From Lentisalinibacter orientalis (GTDB lineage Bacteria > Pseudomonadota > Gammaproteobacteria > Steroidobacterales > Woeseiaceae): 64,000 nucleotides of DNA. The notes under the pieces were generated by a model. That model was not told the DNA's origin, searched no databases, and saw only the letters and a list, made by a program, of their open reading frames with translations. Positions 26,034-34,728 of the stretch are shown one piece after another (positions within the stretch are counted from its first letter, which is position 1; each line of letters opens with the position of its first letter). The position numbers and the translations under genes were made by a program. The stretch covers positions 744,001 through 808,000 of the forward strand of contig NZ_JAPDRJ010000001.1 in the NCBI RefSeq assembly GCF_040706535.1, given 5' to 3'.

Positions 26034-27296
26034 ATGGAAGCGACGCTGTCAGACGGTCTCGACGCGCTGCGCGCTGAGCGCCTGCGCCGCATGAAGCGGG
26101 TGGCCGCCGGCCTGCTGGTGGCCATGGTCATCCTGTATGTCGTCACCGGTTTCGGCGAGGAGCACTACCCGTGGCTGGGCTACGTGCGCGCCTTCGCCGA
26201 GGCGGCCACCGTCGGCGCGCTGGCCGACTGGTTCGCGGTCACGGCGCTGTTCCGCCACCCGCTCGGCCTGCCGATTCCCCACACCGCGATCATCTCCCGG
26301 CGCAAGGACGACATCGGCCAGAGCCTGGCCGGCTTCGTGGAGACCCATTTCCTGACCGCCGAGGCGCTGGCGCCGCGGCTCGAGAAGGCGGACTTCGCCC
26401 AGGGCATGGGCCGCTGGCTCGCCACACCCGGCAACGCGGACCGGCTCACCCAGGACCTGTCGGTGATACTCGGCCGGGTGCTCGCCAGCACCGACAACCG
26501 GCTGCTGCGCGACCTGGTGAAGTCGAACCTCCAGCGCGCGCTCAGCGAGACCCCGCTGACGCCGACGGTGGGCCAGCTGCTGGACCTGCTACTCCTGCAG
26601 GACCCGGATCAGACGGTGATAAACGGCCTGGTCGGCCTCGCCCGCACGCAGCTCGACGAGAACCGGCTCCAGCTGCGCCAGCACATCGGCGAGCGCACGC
26701 CCTGGTGGCTGCCCAATTTCGTCGACGAGCAGATCTACCGCCGCATGGTCGCCGAGATCGAGGAAGTGCTCACCGGCATCACCGCCAGCGACACCGATAC
26801 CGAGGCGCGCCAGCGCCTGCGCCGCACGCTGGAGGAGCTGGTGGCCTCGCTGAAGAGCGACGAGGCGCTGATCGAGCGCGGCGAGGAGATCAAGCACCGG
26901 CTGCTGAAACACCCGTCGCTGAAGCGCTACCTCTCCGGCGTGGTGGCCGACGTGAACCGGTTCCTGGAGGAAGAGGCGGCCGACCCGGAGTCGGGCATGC
27001 GCCTCCGCATCGCCGAATCGCTGGCCGGCGCGGGCGACACGCTGGCCGCCAACCCGGGCCTGCGCCTGGAGCTGGACAGCTGGTTCCGGGACACCCTGCT
27101 CTACATGGTCACCCGTTACCGGACCAACATCTCCTCGATCATCAGCGAGACCATCTCCGGCTGGGACGCCGAGGCGACCGCGCGCCGCATCGAGCTGCAC
27201 GTGGGGCGCGACCTGCAGTTCATCCGCATCAACGGCACGCTGGTGGGCGGACTCGTCGGGCTGACCCTCTACACGCTCTGGCAGTTCGTCAGCTGA
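26034..27296 (+). CDS. DUF445 family inner-membrane protein (YjiN-like)
   Basis: The 420-residue protein has one membrane helix near the N-terminus (about residues 23-40, VAAGLLVAMVILYVVTGF), a large soluble middle and a C-terminal helix (INGTLVGGLVGLTLYTLWQF). WLGYVRAFAEAATVGALADWFAVTALFRHPLGLPIPHTAI is the DUF445 hallmark. Members are widespread but have no settled biochemical role. It stands alone, 123 bp after hemE, so it may have its own promoter. Confidence 0.88.
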   Translation: MEATLSDGLDALRAERLRRMKRVAAGLLVAMVILYVVTGFGEEHYPWLGYVRAFAEAATVGALADWFAVTALFRHPLGLPIPHTAIISRRKDDIGQSLAGFVETHFLTAEALAPRLEKADFAQGMGRWLATPGNADRLTQDLSVILGRVLASTDNRLLRDLVKSNLQRALSETPLTPTVGQLLDLLLLQDPDQTVINGLVGLARTQLDENRLQLRQHIGERTPWWLPNFVDEQIYRRMVAEIEEVLTGITASDTDTEARQRLRRTLEELVASLKSDEALIERGEEIKHRLLKHPSLKRYLSGVVADVNRFLEEEAADPESGMRLRIAESLAGAGDTLAANPGLRLELDSWFRDTLLYMVTRYRTNISSIISETISGWDAEATARRIELHVGRDLQFIRINGTLVGGLVGLTLYTLWQFVS

Positions 27297-27323
27297 AACC
27301 CGCGCCGACGGCGGTGCCCGTTG

Positions 27324-29003
27324 CTAGGCCTCGTGCTCTTCGTCGCGGAGCGCGCGCCGGAGTATCTTGCCCACGTTGGTCTTGGGCAGCTCGTCGCGGA
27401 ACTCGACCACCTTCGGCACCTTGTAGCCGGTGAGGTTCTCCCGGCAGTGAGCGATGACGGCCTTCTCGGTCAGCGACGGGTCCTTGCGCACCACGAATAC
27501 CTTCACCACCTCGCCCGCACGCTCGTCGGGCTGGCCGACGGCCGCCACCTCGAGCACGCCGTCCATGTCGGCGATCACCTCCTCGATCTCGTTCGGGTAC
27601 ACGTTGAAGCCGGAGACCAGGATCATGTCCTTCTTGCGGTCCTCGATGTAGACGTAGCCGCGGTCGTCCATGCGGCCCATGTCGCCGGTCCGGAACCAGC
27701 CGCCCTCGAGCATCACCTTCTCGGTCTCCTCCGGATGGTTCCAGTAGCCCTCCATCACCTGGGGCCCGCGTATGCAGATCTCGCCGATCTCGCCGGTGGG
27801 CACCGCCTCGCCCTTGTCGTCGCGGATGCTGACCTCCGTGGAGGAGATGGGCAGGCCGATGGAGCCGTTGAAAGCGGCGTCGTCGGTGATGGGGTTGATG
27901 ACCGCGGCCGGGGACGTCTCGGTGAGGCCGTAGGCCTGGATCAGCGTGTTGCCGGTCACCTCCTTCCAGCGCCGCGCCACCGGTTCCTGCACGGCCATGC
28001 CGCCGCCCACCGTGATCTGCAGGCTGCTGAAGTCCAGCTCGGCGAAGCCCGGGGTGTTCAGCAGGGCGCTGAACAGCGTGTTCACGCCGGTGAAGTAGGT
28101 GAACGGGTACTTGGCCAGCTCCTTCACGAAGCCCTCGAAGTCCCGCGGGTTCGGGATCAGGATGTTGCGGCCGCCCAGCTTCATGATGCCGAGGCAGTTA
28201 CCCTCCAGCGAGAAGATGTGATAGAGCGGCAGCGCCGTGATGGCGACCACGTCCTGGTCCGGGTCCAGTTTCGCGCCCAGCCAGGCGGTGGACTGCTCCA
28301 CGTTGTAGACCAGGTTGCGGTGGCTCAGCATCGCGCCCTTGGCCACGCCCGTGGTGCCGCCGGTGTACTGCAGGAAGGCGAGATCGCCGAGGTCGATGTC
28401 CGGCGGCTGGAACACCAGGCTGCCACCGTCGTAGAGAGCGTCGCGGAAAGACACGGCGCCGGGCAGATTGTAGGCCGGCACCTGCTTCCTGATGCGCTTC
28501 ACCACGAAATTGACGATCTGGCGTTTCGGCGTGCCGAACAGGTCGCCCACCGCCGTCGTGATCACCGTCTCGACGGGGGTCTCGCCGATCACCTTCTCGA
28601 GGGTCGTGGCGAAATTCTCGAGGATCACTATCGCCCGTGCGCCGGAGTCCCTGAGCTGGTGCTCGAGTTCCCGCGGCGTGTAGAGCGGGTTCACGTTGAC
28701 GATCACCAGCCCGGCCCTGAGCGCCGCGCAGAGCACCACGGGGTACTGCAGGATGTTCGGCAGCATGATCGCGATGCGATCGCCCTTCGACAGGCCCGCC
28801 CGCTCCTGCAGCCAGGCCGCCATGTGCCGGGACAGGCGGTCCAGGTCGGCATAGCTCAGGGTGACGTCCATGCAAGTGTAGGCGGGCCGGCCGCCGTACT
28901 CCTTGAAGCTCGTCTCGATCAGGTCCCGGAGCGAGCGGAAGCCGCCGTTGTCCACCTCCGCCGGCACGCCCGGCGCGTACTCCTTCAGCCAGAATTTCTC
29001 CAC
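27324..29003 (-). CDS. fadD: Long-chain fatty acid-CoA ligase
   Basis: The 559-residue AMP-forming acyl-CoA synthetase matches FadD in length and order. It has YTGGTTGVAKGAMLSHRNL (ATP-binding P-loop), QAYGLTETSP, GWFRTGDMGRMDDRGYVYIEDRKKDMI (hinge) and PKTNVGKILRRALRDEE (C-terminal catalytic Lys). It activates exogenous fatty acids for beta-oxidation. It is convergent with the DUF445 gene and upstream of tesA in the same orientation, separated by about 125 bp. Confidence 0.92.
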   Translation of the reverse strand: MEKFWLKEYAPGVPAEVDNGGFRSLRDLIETSFKEYGGRPAYTCMDVTLSYADLDRLSRHMAAWLQERAGLSKGDRIAIMLPNILQYPVVLCAALRAGLVIVNVNPLYTPRELEHQLRDSGARAIVILENFATTLEKVIGETPVETVITTAVGDLFGTPKRQIVNFVVKRIRKQVPAYNLPGAVSFRDALYDGGSLVFQPPDIDLGDLAFLQYTGGTTGVAKGAMLSHRNLVYNVEQSTAWLGAKLDPDQDVVAITALPLYHIFSLEGNCLGIMKLGGRNILIPNPRDFEGFVKELAKYPFTYFTGVNTLFSALLNTPGFAELDFSSLQITVGGGMAVQEPVARRWKEVTGNTLIQAYGLTETSPAAVINPITDDAAFNGSIGLPISSTEVSIRDDKGEAVPTGEIGEICIRGPQVMEGYWNHPEETEKVMLEGGWFRTGDMGRMDDRGYVYIEDRKKDMILVSGFNVYPNEIEEVIADMDGVLEVAAVGQPDERAGEVVKVFVVRKDPSLTEKAVIAHCRENLTGYKVPKVVEFRDELPKTNVGKILRRALRDEEHEA

Positions 29004-29128
29004 GGAATCCCCCTCCTGTGGCCGGCGCGCCGCGGGCGCCGGGGAGAATGTGTCATTGGACTACCTATACACGGGGCCGGTCAGGCGGGCAAGCGGATCC
29101 CGGGCGCCGTTCCGCCGCCGGCCCGCCG

Positions 29129-29782
29129 TCAGTTCGCCAGCGCTGCCGCGACCGCCGGCCAGGCGTTGTCCAGCATCAGCGGCTGGGCCTCGGCGTTGGG
29201 GTGGATGCCGTCGGCCTGCATGAGGCCGTCGTCCAGCGCAACGCCGTCCAGAAAGAACTGCACCCACTCCAGGTCGTAGGTCTCGGCCAGCTCGCCGTAC
29301 AGGGCATGGAAGCTTTCGGCGTAGCGGGGACCGTAATTGACCGGGATGCGCATGCCGAGCAGCACTACCTCGGCGCCGGCCTCCCGGCTCTGCTCGATCA
29401 TGGCCTCGAAGTTGGATCGCACCACGTCCAGGGGCAGCCCGCGCAGGCCGTCGTTGCCGCCGAGCTCGATGATGACCAGCTCCGGCTCGTGGCGTGCCAG
29501 GGCCGGGCCGAGACGCGCCAGCCCGCCGGAGGTGGTGTCGCCGCTCACGCTGGCGTTGACGACCCGATGCCCGTACCCTTCCTGCGCGAGCCGCGAGGCC
29601 AGCAGCGACACCCAGGATTCCTCCATGGTGAGGCCGTAGCCGGCGCTGAGGCTGTCGCCCAGCACCAGGATGGTGGGCGGCGGGCCGTCGGCAATGTCGC
29701 TCCGGGCAGTATCCGCCAGGGAAACATCCGCAATGGCCGGTACGCCGAATACCAGCAGCAGGGTCAGGAAGAGCTTGTTCAT
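29129..29782 (-). CDS. tesA: Periplasmic SGNH hydrolase TesA (thioesterase I/lysophospholipase)
   Basis: The 217-residue protein has a signal peptide (MNKLFLTLLLVFGVPAIADV). SGNH motifs are LVLGDSLSAGYGL (catalytic Ser), IIELGGNDGLRG (oxyanion Asn) and DGIHPNAEAQ (catalytic Asp-His). TesA hydrolyses acyl thioesters and lysophospholipids in the periplasm. Its ATG shares the CATG palindrome with the start of the divergent ybbA gene, so upstream control elements must lie inside the neighbouring coding sequence. No Shine-Dalgarno is visible. Confidence 0.93.
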   Translation of the reverse strand: MNKLFLTLLLVFGVPAIADVSLADTARSDIADGPPPTILVLGDSLSAGYGLTMEESWVSLLASRLAQEGYGHRVVNASVSGDTTSGGLARLGPALARHEPELVIIELGGNDGLRGLPLDVVRSNFEAMIEQSREAGAEVVLLGMRIPVNYGPRYAESFHALYGELAETYDLEWVQFFLDGVALDDGLMQADGIHPNAEAQPLMLDNAWPAVAAALAN

Positions 29783-30464
29783 GTCAGTGGATTCGAATGC
29801 GGCGCTCGTCGCCGAGCATCTCAGCAAAAAGGTTACCAGTCCGGAAGGAAGTCTGACCATTCTGGACGACGTCAGTTTCGCCATCGGCCGAGCGGAGTCG
29901 GTGGCGATCGTCGGGCCGTCGGGCGCCGGCAAGTCCACGCTGCTGGCGCTGCTCGCCGGTCTGGACACGCCCACGTCCGGCCGGGTGTGGCTGGAGGGCC
30001 GCGAACTCTCGGCGCTGGACGAGGACGGCCGCGCCGCGGTGCGCGCCGCCCGCGTGGGCTTCGTCTTCCAGTCGTTCCACCTGGTGCCGTCGCTCACGGC
30101 CATCGAGAACGTCATGCTGCCGATGGAGCTCGACGGGGCGGAGGATGCCCGCGAGCGGGCCGCGGCCATCCTGGCCGAGGTGGGGCTGGCCGCCCGCAAG
30201 GGCCATTACCCGAACCAGCTCTCCGGCGGCGAGAAGCAGCGGGTGGCCATCGCCCGTGCCTTCGCCACGAATCCGGCCGTGCTGTTCGCCGACGAGCCCA
30301 CCGGCAACCTGGACGCGGCCACCGGCGAGCGCATCATCGACCTGCTGTTCCGCCTGAACAGCGACTCGGAGGCCACGCTGGTGCTGGTCACCCACGACGA
30401 GTCGCTGGCCGGGCGCTGCGACCGCCGCCTGTCGCTGGAGGCGGGACGCCTGGTCGGCCAGTGA
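29781..30464 (+). CDS. ybbA: ABC transporter ATP-binding protein YbbA
   Basis: The 227-residue ATPase has Walker A GPSGAGKSTL, Q-loop FVFQSFHLVPS, signature LSGGEKQRVAIARA and Walker B VLFADEPTGNLD, plus the H-loop VTHDESL. It is of the LolD/MacB type that serves FtsX-like permeases. AGGAAG about 10 nt upstream serves as the ribosome-binding site. tesA/ybbA/ybbP is divergent as in E. coli. It overlaps ybbP by one base (TGATG). Confidence 0.93.
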   Translation: MSVDSNAALVAEHLSKKVTSPEGSLTILDDVSFAIGRAESVAIVGPSGAGKSTLLALLAGLDTPTSGRVWLEGRELSALDEDGRAAVRAARVGFVFQSFHLVPSLTAIENVMLPMELDGAEDARERAAAILAEVGLAARKGHYPNQLSGGEKQRVAIARAFATNPAVLFADEPTGNLDAATGERIIDLLFRLNSDSEATLVLVTHDESLAGRCDRRLSLEAGRLVGQ

Positions 30465-32953
30465 TGAAGACCGCCGCGTTCGCATTCACGGCGCTCCGGC
30501 GCGAGGCGCGCTCCGGCGAGCTGATCGTGCTGGCCGCCGCGCTGGCCATCGCGGTGACCTCCCTCACCGCGATCGGATTCCTCACCGACCGCATCGCCCA
30601 GGCGGTGTCGCTGCAGGCCGCCGAAGTGCTCGCCGCGGACATCCGCCTGCGCTCGGCCCGGGAGATGGACGACGCCCCCCTCGCCTCCGCAAGGCAGATG
30701 GGCCTCGAGACGGCCGAGACGCTGACCTTCCCGAGCGTCGTCTTCGCCGGCGAGCGCAACGCGCTGGCCACGATCAAGGCCGTGGGCCCCGGCTATCCCC
30801 TGCGCGGCGCCGTGCGCATCGCCGACGAGATCTTCGGCGCCGAGCGCACCGTGGAGGGTCTGCCGCCGTCGGGCACCGTGTGGGCCGACGATGCGCTGCT
30901 CGCCCGCATCGGCGCCAGGGTGGGCGACCGGGTCGAGGTGGGCGCGTCCACGCTGACCGTGGACGCCGTGCTGACCTACCGCCCTGATCAGACCCCCGGG
31001 TTCGCCGGCCTGGCGCCCAGCCTGCTGATGAATCTCGGCGAGGTGCCTGCCACCGGCCTGGTGCAGACCGGCAGCCGGGTGAGCCACGCGCAGCTGTACG
31101 CCGGCGACCGGGAGGCGGTGCGCGGCTTCGTCGAGGAGTGGCAGGACCGGCTGCCCGACACGGTGCGTCTCGAGGACCGGGGCGATGCGGGCGAGGAGCT
31201 GAATGCGGCGGTGGAGCGGGCCGGGCGATTCCTGTCGCTGGCCTCGCTGGTGAGCCTGCTGCTGTCGGCCGTCGCCGTGGCCATGTCCGGCCGGCGCTAT
31301 GCGGAACGGCGCCTGGACTCGGTGGCGCTGATGAAGAGCCTGGGCGCGTCCCAGTCGTTCATATTCCGGGTCTCGCTGCTGCAGCTGCTGATGATCGGGC
31401 TGGCGGCGGGCCTGGTCGGCGCGGGCATCGGGTTTCTGGCCGAGAGCGGCCTGTCGCGGCTGCTCGCCGGCCTGATCGGCAGCGACCTGCCGGCGCCGTC
31501 GCTGACGCCGGTGGCGCTCGGCGTGGGCACGTCGCTCATCCTGCTGCTCGGCTTCGCGCTGCCTTCGCTGATGCGCCTGAAGAGCACGCCGCCGCTGCGG
31601 GTGCTGCGCCGGGATCTGACACCGCCGCCGCCCGCCGCCTGGCTCACCACGCTGGCCGCGCTCGGTGCGCTGACGGCGCTCGTCTACTGGGCGGTGCGCG
31701 ACGTCGCCCTGCTGGTCCTGGTCCTCGGCGGCACTGCCGTCATAGCGGGCGTGCTGTATCTGGCCGGGCGGCTGCTGGTGCTCGCGCTGTCGCGGATGCG
31801 GGGCCGGGTGGGCGTCGCCTGGCGCTACGGGCTCGCGAACGTCGCCCGCCGCGGCGGCGACAGCGCGGTGCAGGTGGTGGCATTCGGTCTCGGCCTGATG
31901 GTCCTGCTGTTGCTGACGCTGGTGCGCAACGATCTGCTGGCGGGCTGGCGCGCCACACTGGACGAGGACGCGCCGAACCACTTCCTGATCAATATCCAGC
32001 CGGACGACCGGGCGAGCGTCGCCGACATCCTCCGCGGTGCCGGCATCGAGGCGCCGGAGTTCGTGCCGCTGGTGCGCGCGCGGCTGACGGCCATCAACGG
32101 CACCCCCATCGGCGAGATCACGTTCGAGGACGAGCGGGGCCGCGGCATGTCGGAACGGGAGCAGAACCTCTCGTTCACCGGCGAGCTTTCCGCCAGCAAC
32201 CGGGTGGTGGCGGGCAGCTGGTGGCCGGCGGGCTACGACGGTCCACCGCTGGTGTCCATGGAAGCGGATGCCGCCGAGGAGCTCGGCGTGGGCCTCGGCG
32301 ACGAGCTCTCCTACCTGGTGGCGGGCGAGCCCCTCACCGCCGAAGTGGCGAGCATCCGCGAGATCCAGTGGGACTCCTTCGAGCCGAACTTCTTCATGGT
32401 GCTCTCGCCGGGCGCGCTGGAGGGCTACCCGAAGACCTATATCTCCAGTTTCTACATCGATCCGGACAGCAAGGGCGTGCTGCTGGAGCTGGTACGCAGC
32501 CATCCCAGCATCTCCGTGATCGACATCCAGGCGCTGATCGCCCAGGTGCGCGGCGTGATCGACAAGGCCGCACTGGCGGTGCAGTACGTCTTCCTGTTCA
32601 CCCTGCTGGCCGGTCTGGTCGTGCTGTTCGCGGCGGTCCAGGCCACCCTGGACGAACGCCGCTACGAGAGCGCTCTGCTGCGCACCTTCGGCGCGAAGCG
32701 CCGCACCGTGATGGCGGGTCTCGCCTCGGAGTTCCTGGCGCTGGGCCTGCTCGCCGGGGTATTCGCGGCGGCCGGCGCGACGGTTCTCGGCATGCTCGCG
32801 GCGAAACGGCTGTTCGACCTGGCCTACACCGTGGATCCGGTGCTGTGGGCGGCCGGGATGGTCGCCGGCATGCTGCTGGTGGGTATCAGCGGTACGCTGG
32901 CCGCCCGCGGTGCGGTGAACGCGCCGCCGGTCAACACGCTGCGCCGCGCGTAA
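30464..32953 (+). CDS. ybbP: FtsX-like ABC transporter permease YbbP
   Basis: The 829-residue inner-membrane protein has about ten hydrophobic segments in the YbbP/FtsX layout: an N-terminal helix (about 17-37), a periplasmic domain, a block of helices including LASLVSLLLSAVAVAMSGRR, a second periplasmic domain and a C-terminal bundle (VFLFTLLAGLVVLFAAVQATLDERRYESALLRTFGAKRR). It pairs with YbbA, probably as a mechanotransmission-type ABC system. The substrate is unproven; the tesA link hints at lipid or periplasmic work. It ends at a REP-rich gap. Confidence 0.92.
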   Translation: MKTAAFAFTALRREARSGELIVLAAALAIAVTSLTAIGFLTDRIAQAVSLQAAEVLAADIRLRSAREMDDAPLASARQMGLETAETLTFPSVVFAGERNALATIKAVGPGYPLRGAVRIADEIFGAERTVEGLPPSGTVWADDALLARIGARVGDRVEVGASTLTVDAVLTYRPDQTPGFAGLAPSLLMNLGEVPATGLVQTGSRVSHAQLYAGDREAVRGFVEEWQDRLPDTVRLEDRGDAGEELNAAVERAGRFLSLASLVSLLLSAVAVAMSGRRYAERRLDSVALMKSLGASQSFIFRVSLLQLLMIGLAAGLVGAGIGFLAESGLSRLLAGLIGSDLPAPSLTPVALGVGTSLILLLGFALPSLMRLKSTPPLRVLRRDLTPPPPAAWLTTLAALGALTALVYWAVRDVALLVLVLGGTAVIAGVLYLAGRLLVLALSRMRGRVGVAWRYGLANVARRGGDSAVQVVAFGLGLMVLLLLTLVRNDLLAGWRATLDEDAPNHFLINIQPDDRASVADILRGAGIEAPEFVPLVRARLTAINGTPIGEITFEDERGRGMSEREQNLSFTGELSASNRVVAGSWWPAGYDGPPLVSMEADAAEELGVGLGDELSYLVAGEPLTAEVASIREIQWDSFEPNFFMVLSPGALEGYPKTYISSFYIDPDSKGVLLELVRSHPSISVIDIQALIAQVRGVIDKAALAVQYVFLFTLLAGLVVLFAAVQATLDERRYESALLRTFGAKRRTVMAGLASEFLALGLLAGVFAAAGATVLGMLAAKRLFDLAYTVDPVLWAAGMVAGMLLVGISGTLAARGAVNAPPVNTLRRA

Positions 32954-33303
32954 CCCATGTAGGAGGGCCTTCAGGCCCGACCCGGCTTTCTGTTGGCGTA
33001 GGCCCGCCATCGACTGGGGCGGGCTACGGGGGACGCTCAGTCGGACGTCCTGTCCTCCCTCGCTTCGGCCGGGCCTCCTTCCCGCCGTCATGGCTCCAGT
33101 CGGCCCGGACGACCCCCGCAGCCCGCCCCAGCCGCTGGCGGGCCCGTAGCCGAGAGGCTTGGGCACCAATCAGCAGGCGCTTCTGACTGGCAGCGCCTTC
33201 ACGCCACCGCGAGCACGGCCGTCATGCGGGGGTATCCATCGCCGCGACCTTTTGTCGGGAGCAAGATGGATACCCCCGCAGGGCGGCCATGAAAGAACGT
33301 GGT
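32954..33303. repeat. REP-rich intergenic region between ybbP and phrB
   Basis: This convergent 350-bp gap has no gene and is built of palindromes. A GTAG-headed REP-like motif lies at 32959-32980 (palindrome GGGCCTTCAGGCCC). A large imperfect inverted repeat pairs 33001-33035 with 33110-33145, with about 4 mismatches in 35. Its left arm starts GTAGGCCCGCC, again REP-like. The 74-bp hairpin element (33216-33289) follows. The rest I cannot interpret. Confidence 0.75.
33216..33289 (+). repeat. 74-bp hairpin element, copy 1
   Basis: Arms TGCGGGGGTATCCATC (33225-33240) and GATGGATACCCCCGCA (33265-33280) are perfect 16-bp inverted repeats around a 24-nt centre that holds a small CGAC/GTCG hairpin. 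The whole 74 bp is identical to the inverted copy at 37053-37126. It ends 14 bp beyond the phrB stop. Confidence 0.9.
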
Positions 33304-34728
33304 TCACAGTCGCTTGAGGGCTTCCAGGGCTTCCTTGCGGGACTGCTTCAGGTCCACGATCGGCCGGGGGTAGTCACGACCCAGTGTGAAACCGATGCGG
33401 CGGGCCTCGTCCGCCGGCAGCTTCCACGGCTCGTGGACGTAGCGGTCGGGCACGTGCTCGAGCTCCGGTACCCAGCGGCGCACGTAGCTGCCGTCGCCGT
33501 CGAAGCGCTCGCCCTGGCGTACGGGGTTGAAGATGCGGAAATAGGGCGCGGCGTCGGCGCCGCAGCCCGCCGACCATTGCCAGCCCATGGTGTTGTTGGC
33601 CAGATCCGCATCCACCAGGGTGTCCCAGAACCAGCGCGCGCCCTCCAGCCAGTGCAGGCGGATGTTCTTCACCAGCAGCGAGGCGACGATCATGCGCACC
33701 CGGTTGTGCATCCAGCCGGTGTGCCACAGCTCCCGCATGCCGGCATCGACGACGGGTATGCCGGTGCGGCCCTGCTGCCAGGCCTCCAGCATGTCCTCGC
33801 CATCCTGACGCCAGGGGAAGTTCCGGTACTTCTCGTACAGCGGCTCGTCGGTCGTGCGGGGGAAGTGGTAGAGCACGTGGTGGGCGAACTCCCGCCAGCC
33901 GAGTTCGCGCAGCCAGACCTCGGTGCCGTCGGGATAATCCTCCGCCCGGGCCGCGATCCGGTGCCAGGCATGGCGGGGGGAGATCTCGCCGAAGTGAAGG
34001 TGCGGCGAGAGTCGGGAGACGCCGTCCACGGCCGGGATGTCCCGGGTCTCGTCGTAGTCGCGCAGCGCGCCGTCGGCGAAGGTCTCCAGGCGCCGTCGGC
34101 CGCCGGCCTCGCCCGGAGTCCAGTGCTCGCGGAAGCCGGCGGCCCAGTCGATGCGCGGCAGATAGCCGAGTTCGGCGAGGTCCAGCGAGACGGGCCAGGA
34201 ATCCGGCGGCCGTGCGGTGTGCGGCGCCTCCAGCGCCTCCGGCGGCGGCAGCTCCTGCCGGGCCCGCCGCCAGAAGGGCGTGAACACCCGGTAGGGGTCG
34301 CCGCTGCCCGTGGCGATCTCCCAGGGCTCCAGCAGCAGCGCCGCCTTGTCGCTGCGGGCGCGGATGCCGGACTCGGCCAGCCCCTCCTTAACACGGGTGT
34401 CCCGCTCCACGAGGTGGGGGTCGTAGAGGCGGTTCCAGTGCACCGCGTCGGCTCCCGTGTCGCCGGCGAGTTCGCGCAGCACGGCCAGCGGCTCGCCGCG
34501 GCGGATGACCAGCCGGCTGCCCTTCTGCCGCAGCGCTTCGTCCAGCGCGGCCAGACTGTGATGCAGCCACCAGCGCGAGGCGGCGCCGTGCGCCCATTCG
34601 CCCTCGCCCTCGTCGTGGATGAAGACGGGGACGACCGTCTCGCTCTCGTCCACCGCCCGGCGCAGCGCCGGGTTATCGGAGAGTCTCAGGTCCCGGCGGA
34701 ACCAGACGAGCGCGGTGCCCTGCGACAT
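33304..34728 (-). CDS. phrB: Deoxyribodipyrimidine photolyase (class I)
   Basis: Photolyase uses blue light and FADH to split cyclobutane pyrimidine dimers. The 474-residue protein has the antenna-binding N-terminal domain (ALVWFRRDLRLSDNPALRRA) and the FAD/DNA-binding helical domain. The latter carries GWREFAHHVLYHFP, WRQDGEDMLEAWQQGRTGIPVVDAGMRELWHTGWMHNRVRM and NNTMGWQWSAGCGADAAPYFRIFNP. The Trp residues of the electron-transfer triad are present. Its ATG directly follows the stop of the dehydrogenase gene, so the two are co-transcribed. Confidence 0.94.
   Translation of the reverse strand: MSQGTALVWFRRDLRLSDNPALRRAVDESETVVPVFIHDEGEGEWAHGAASRWWLHHSLAALDEALRQKGSRLVIRRGEPLAVLRELAGDTGADAVHWNRLYDPHLVERDTRVKEGLAESGIRARSDKAALLLEPWEIATGSGDPYRVFTPFWRRARQELPPPEALEAPHTARPPDSWPVSLDLAELGYLPRIDWAAGFREHWTPGEAGGRRRLETFADGALRDYDETRDIPAVDGVSRLSPHLHFGEISPRHAWHRIAARAEDYPDGTEVWLRELGWREFAHHVLYHFPRTTDEPLYEKYRNFPWRQDGEDMLEAWQQGRTGIPVVDAGMRELWHTGWMHNRVRMIVASLLVKNIRLHWLEGARWFWDTLVDADLANNTMGWQWSAGCGADAAPYFRIFNPVRQGERFDGDGSYVRRWVPELEHVPDRYVHEPWKLPADEARRIGFTLGRDYPRPIVDLKQSRKEALEALKRL

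Noticed and set aside
30206..33169. A 987-codon open frame on the minus strand opposite ybbA and ybbP
   Set aside because: It is a shadow of two conserved ABC transporter genes, with biased Arg/Gln/His content and no recognisable domain.
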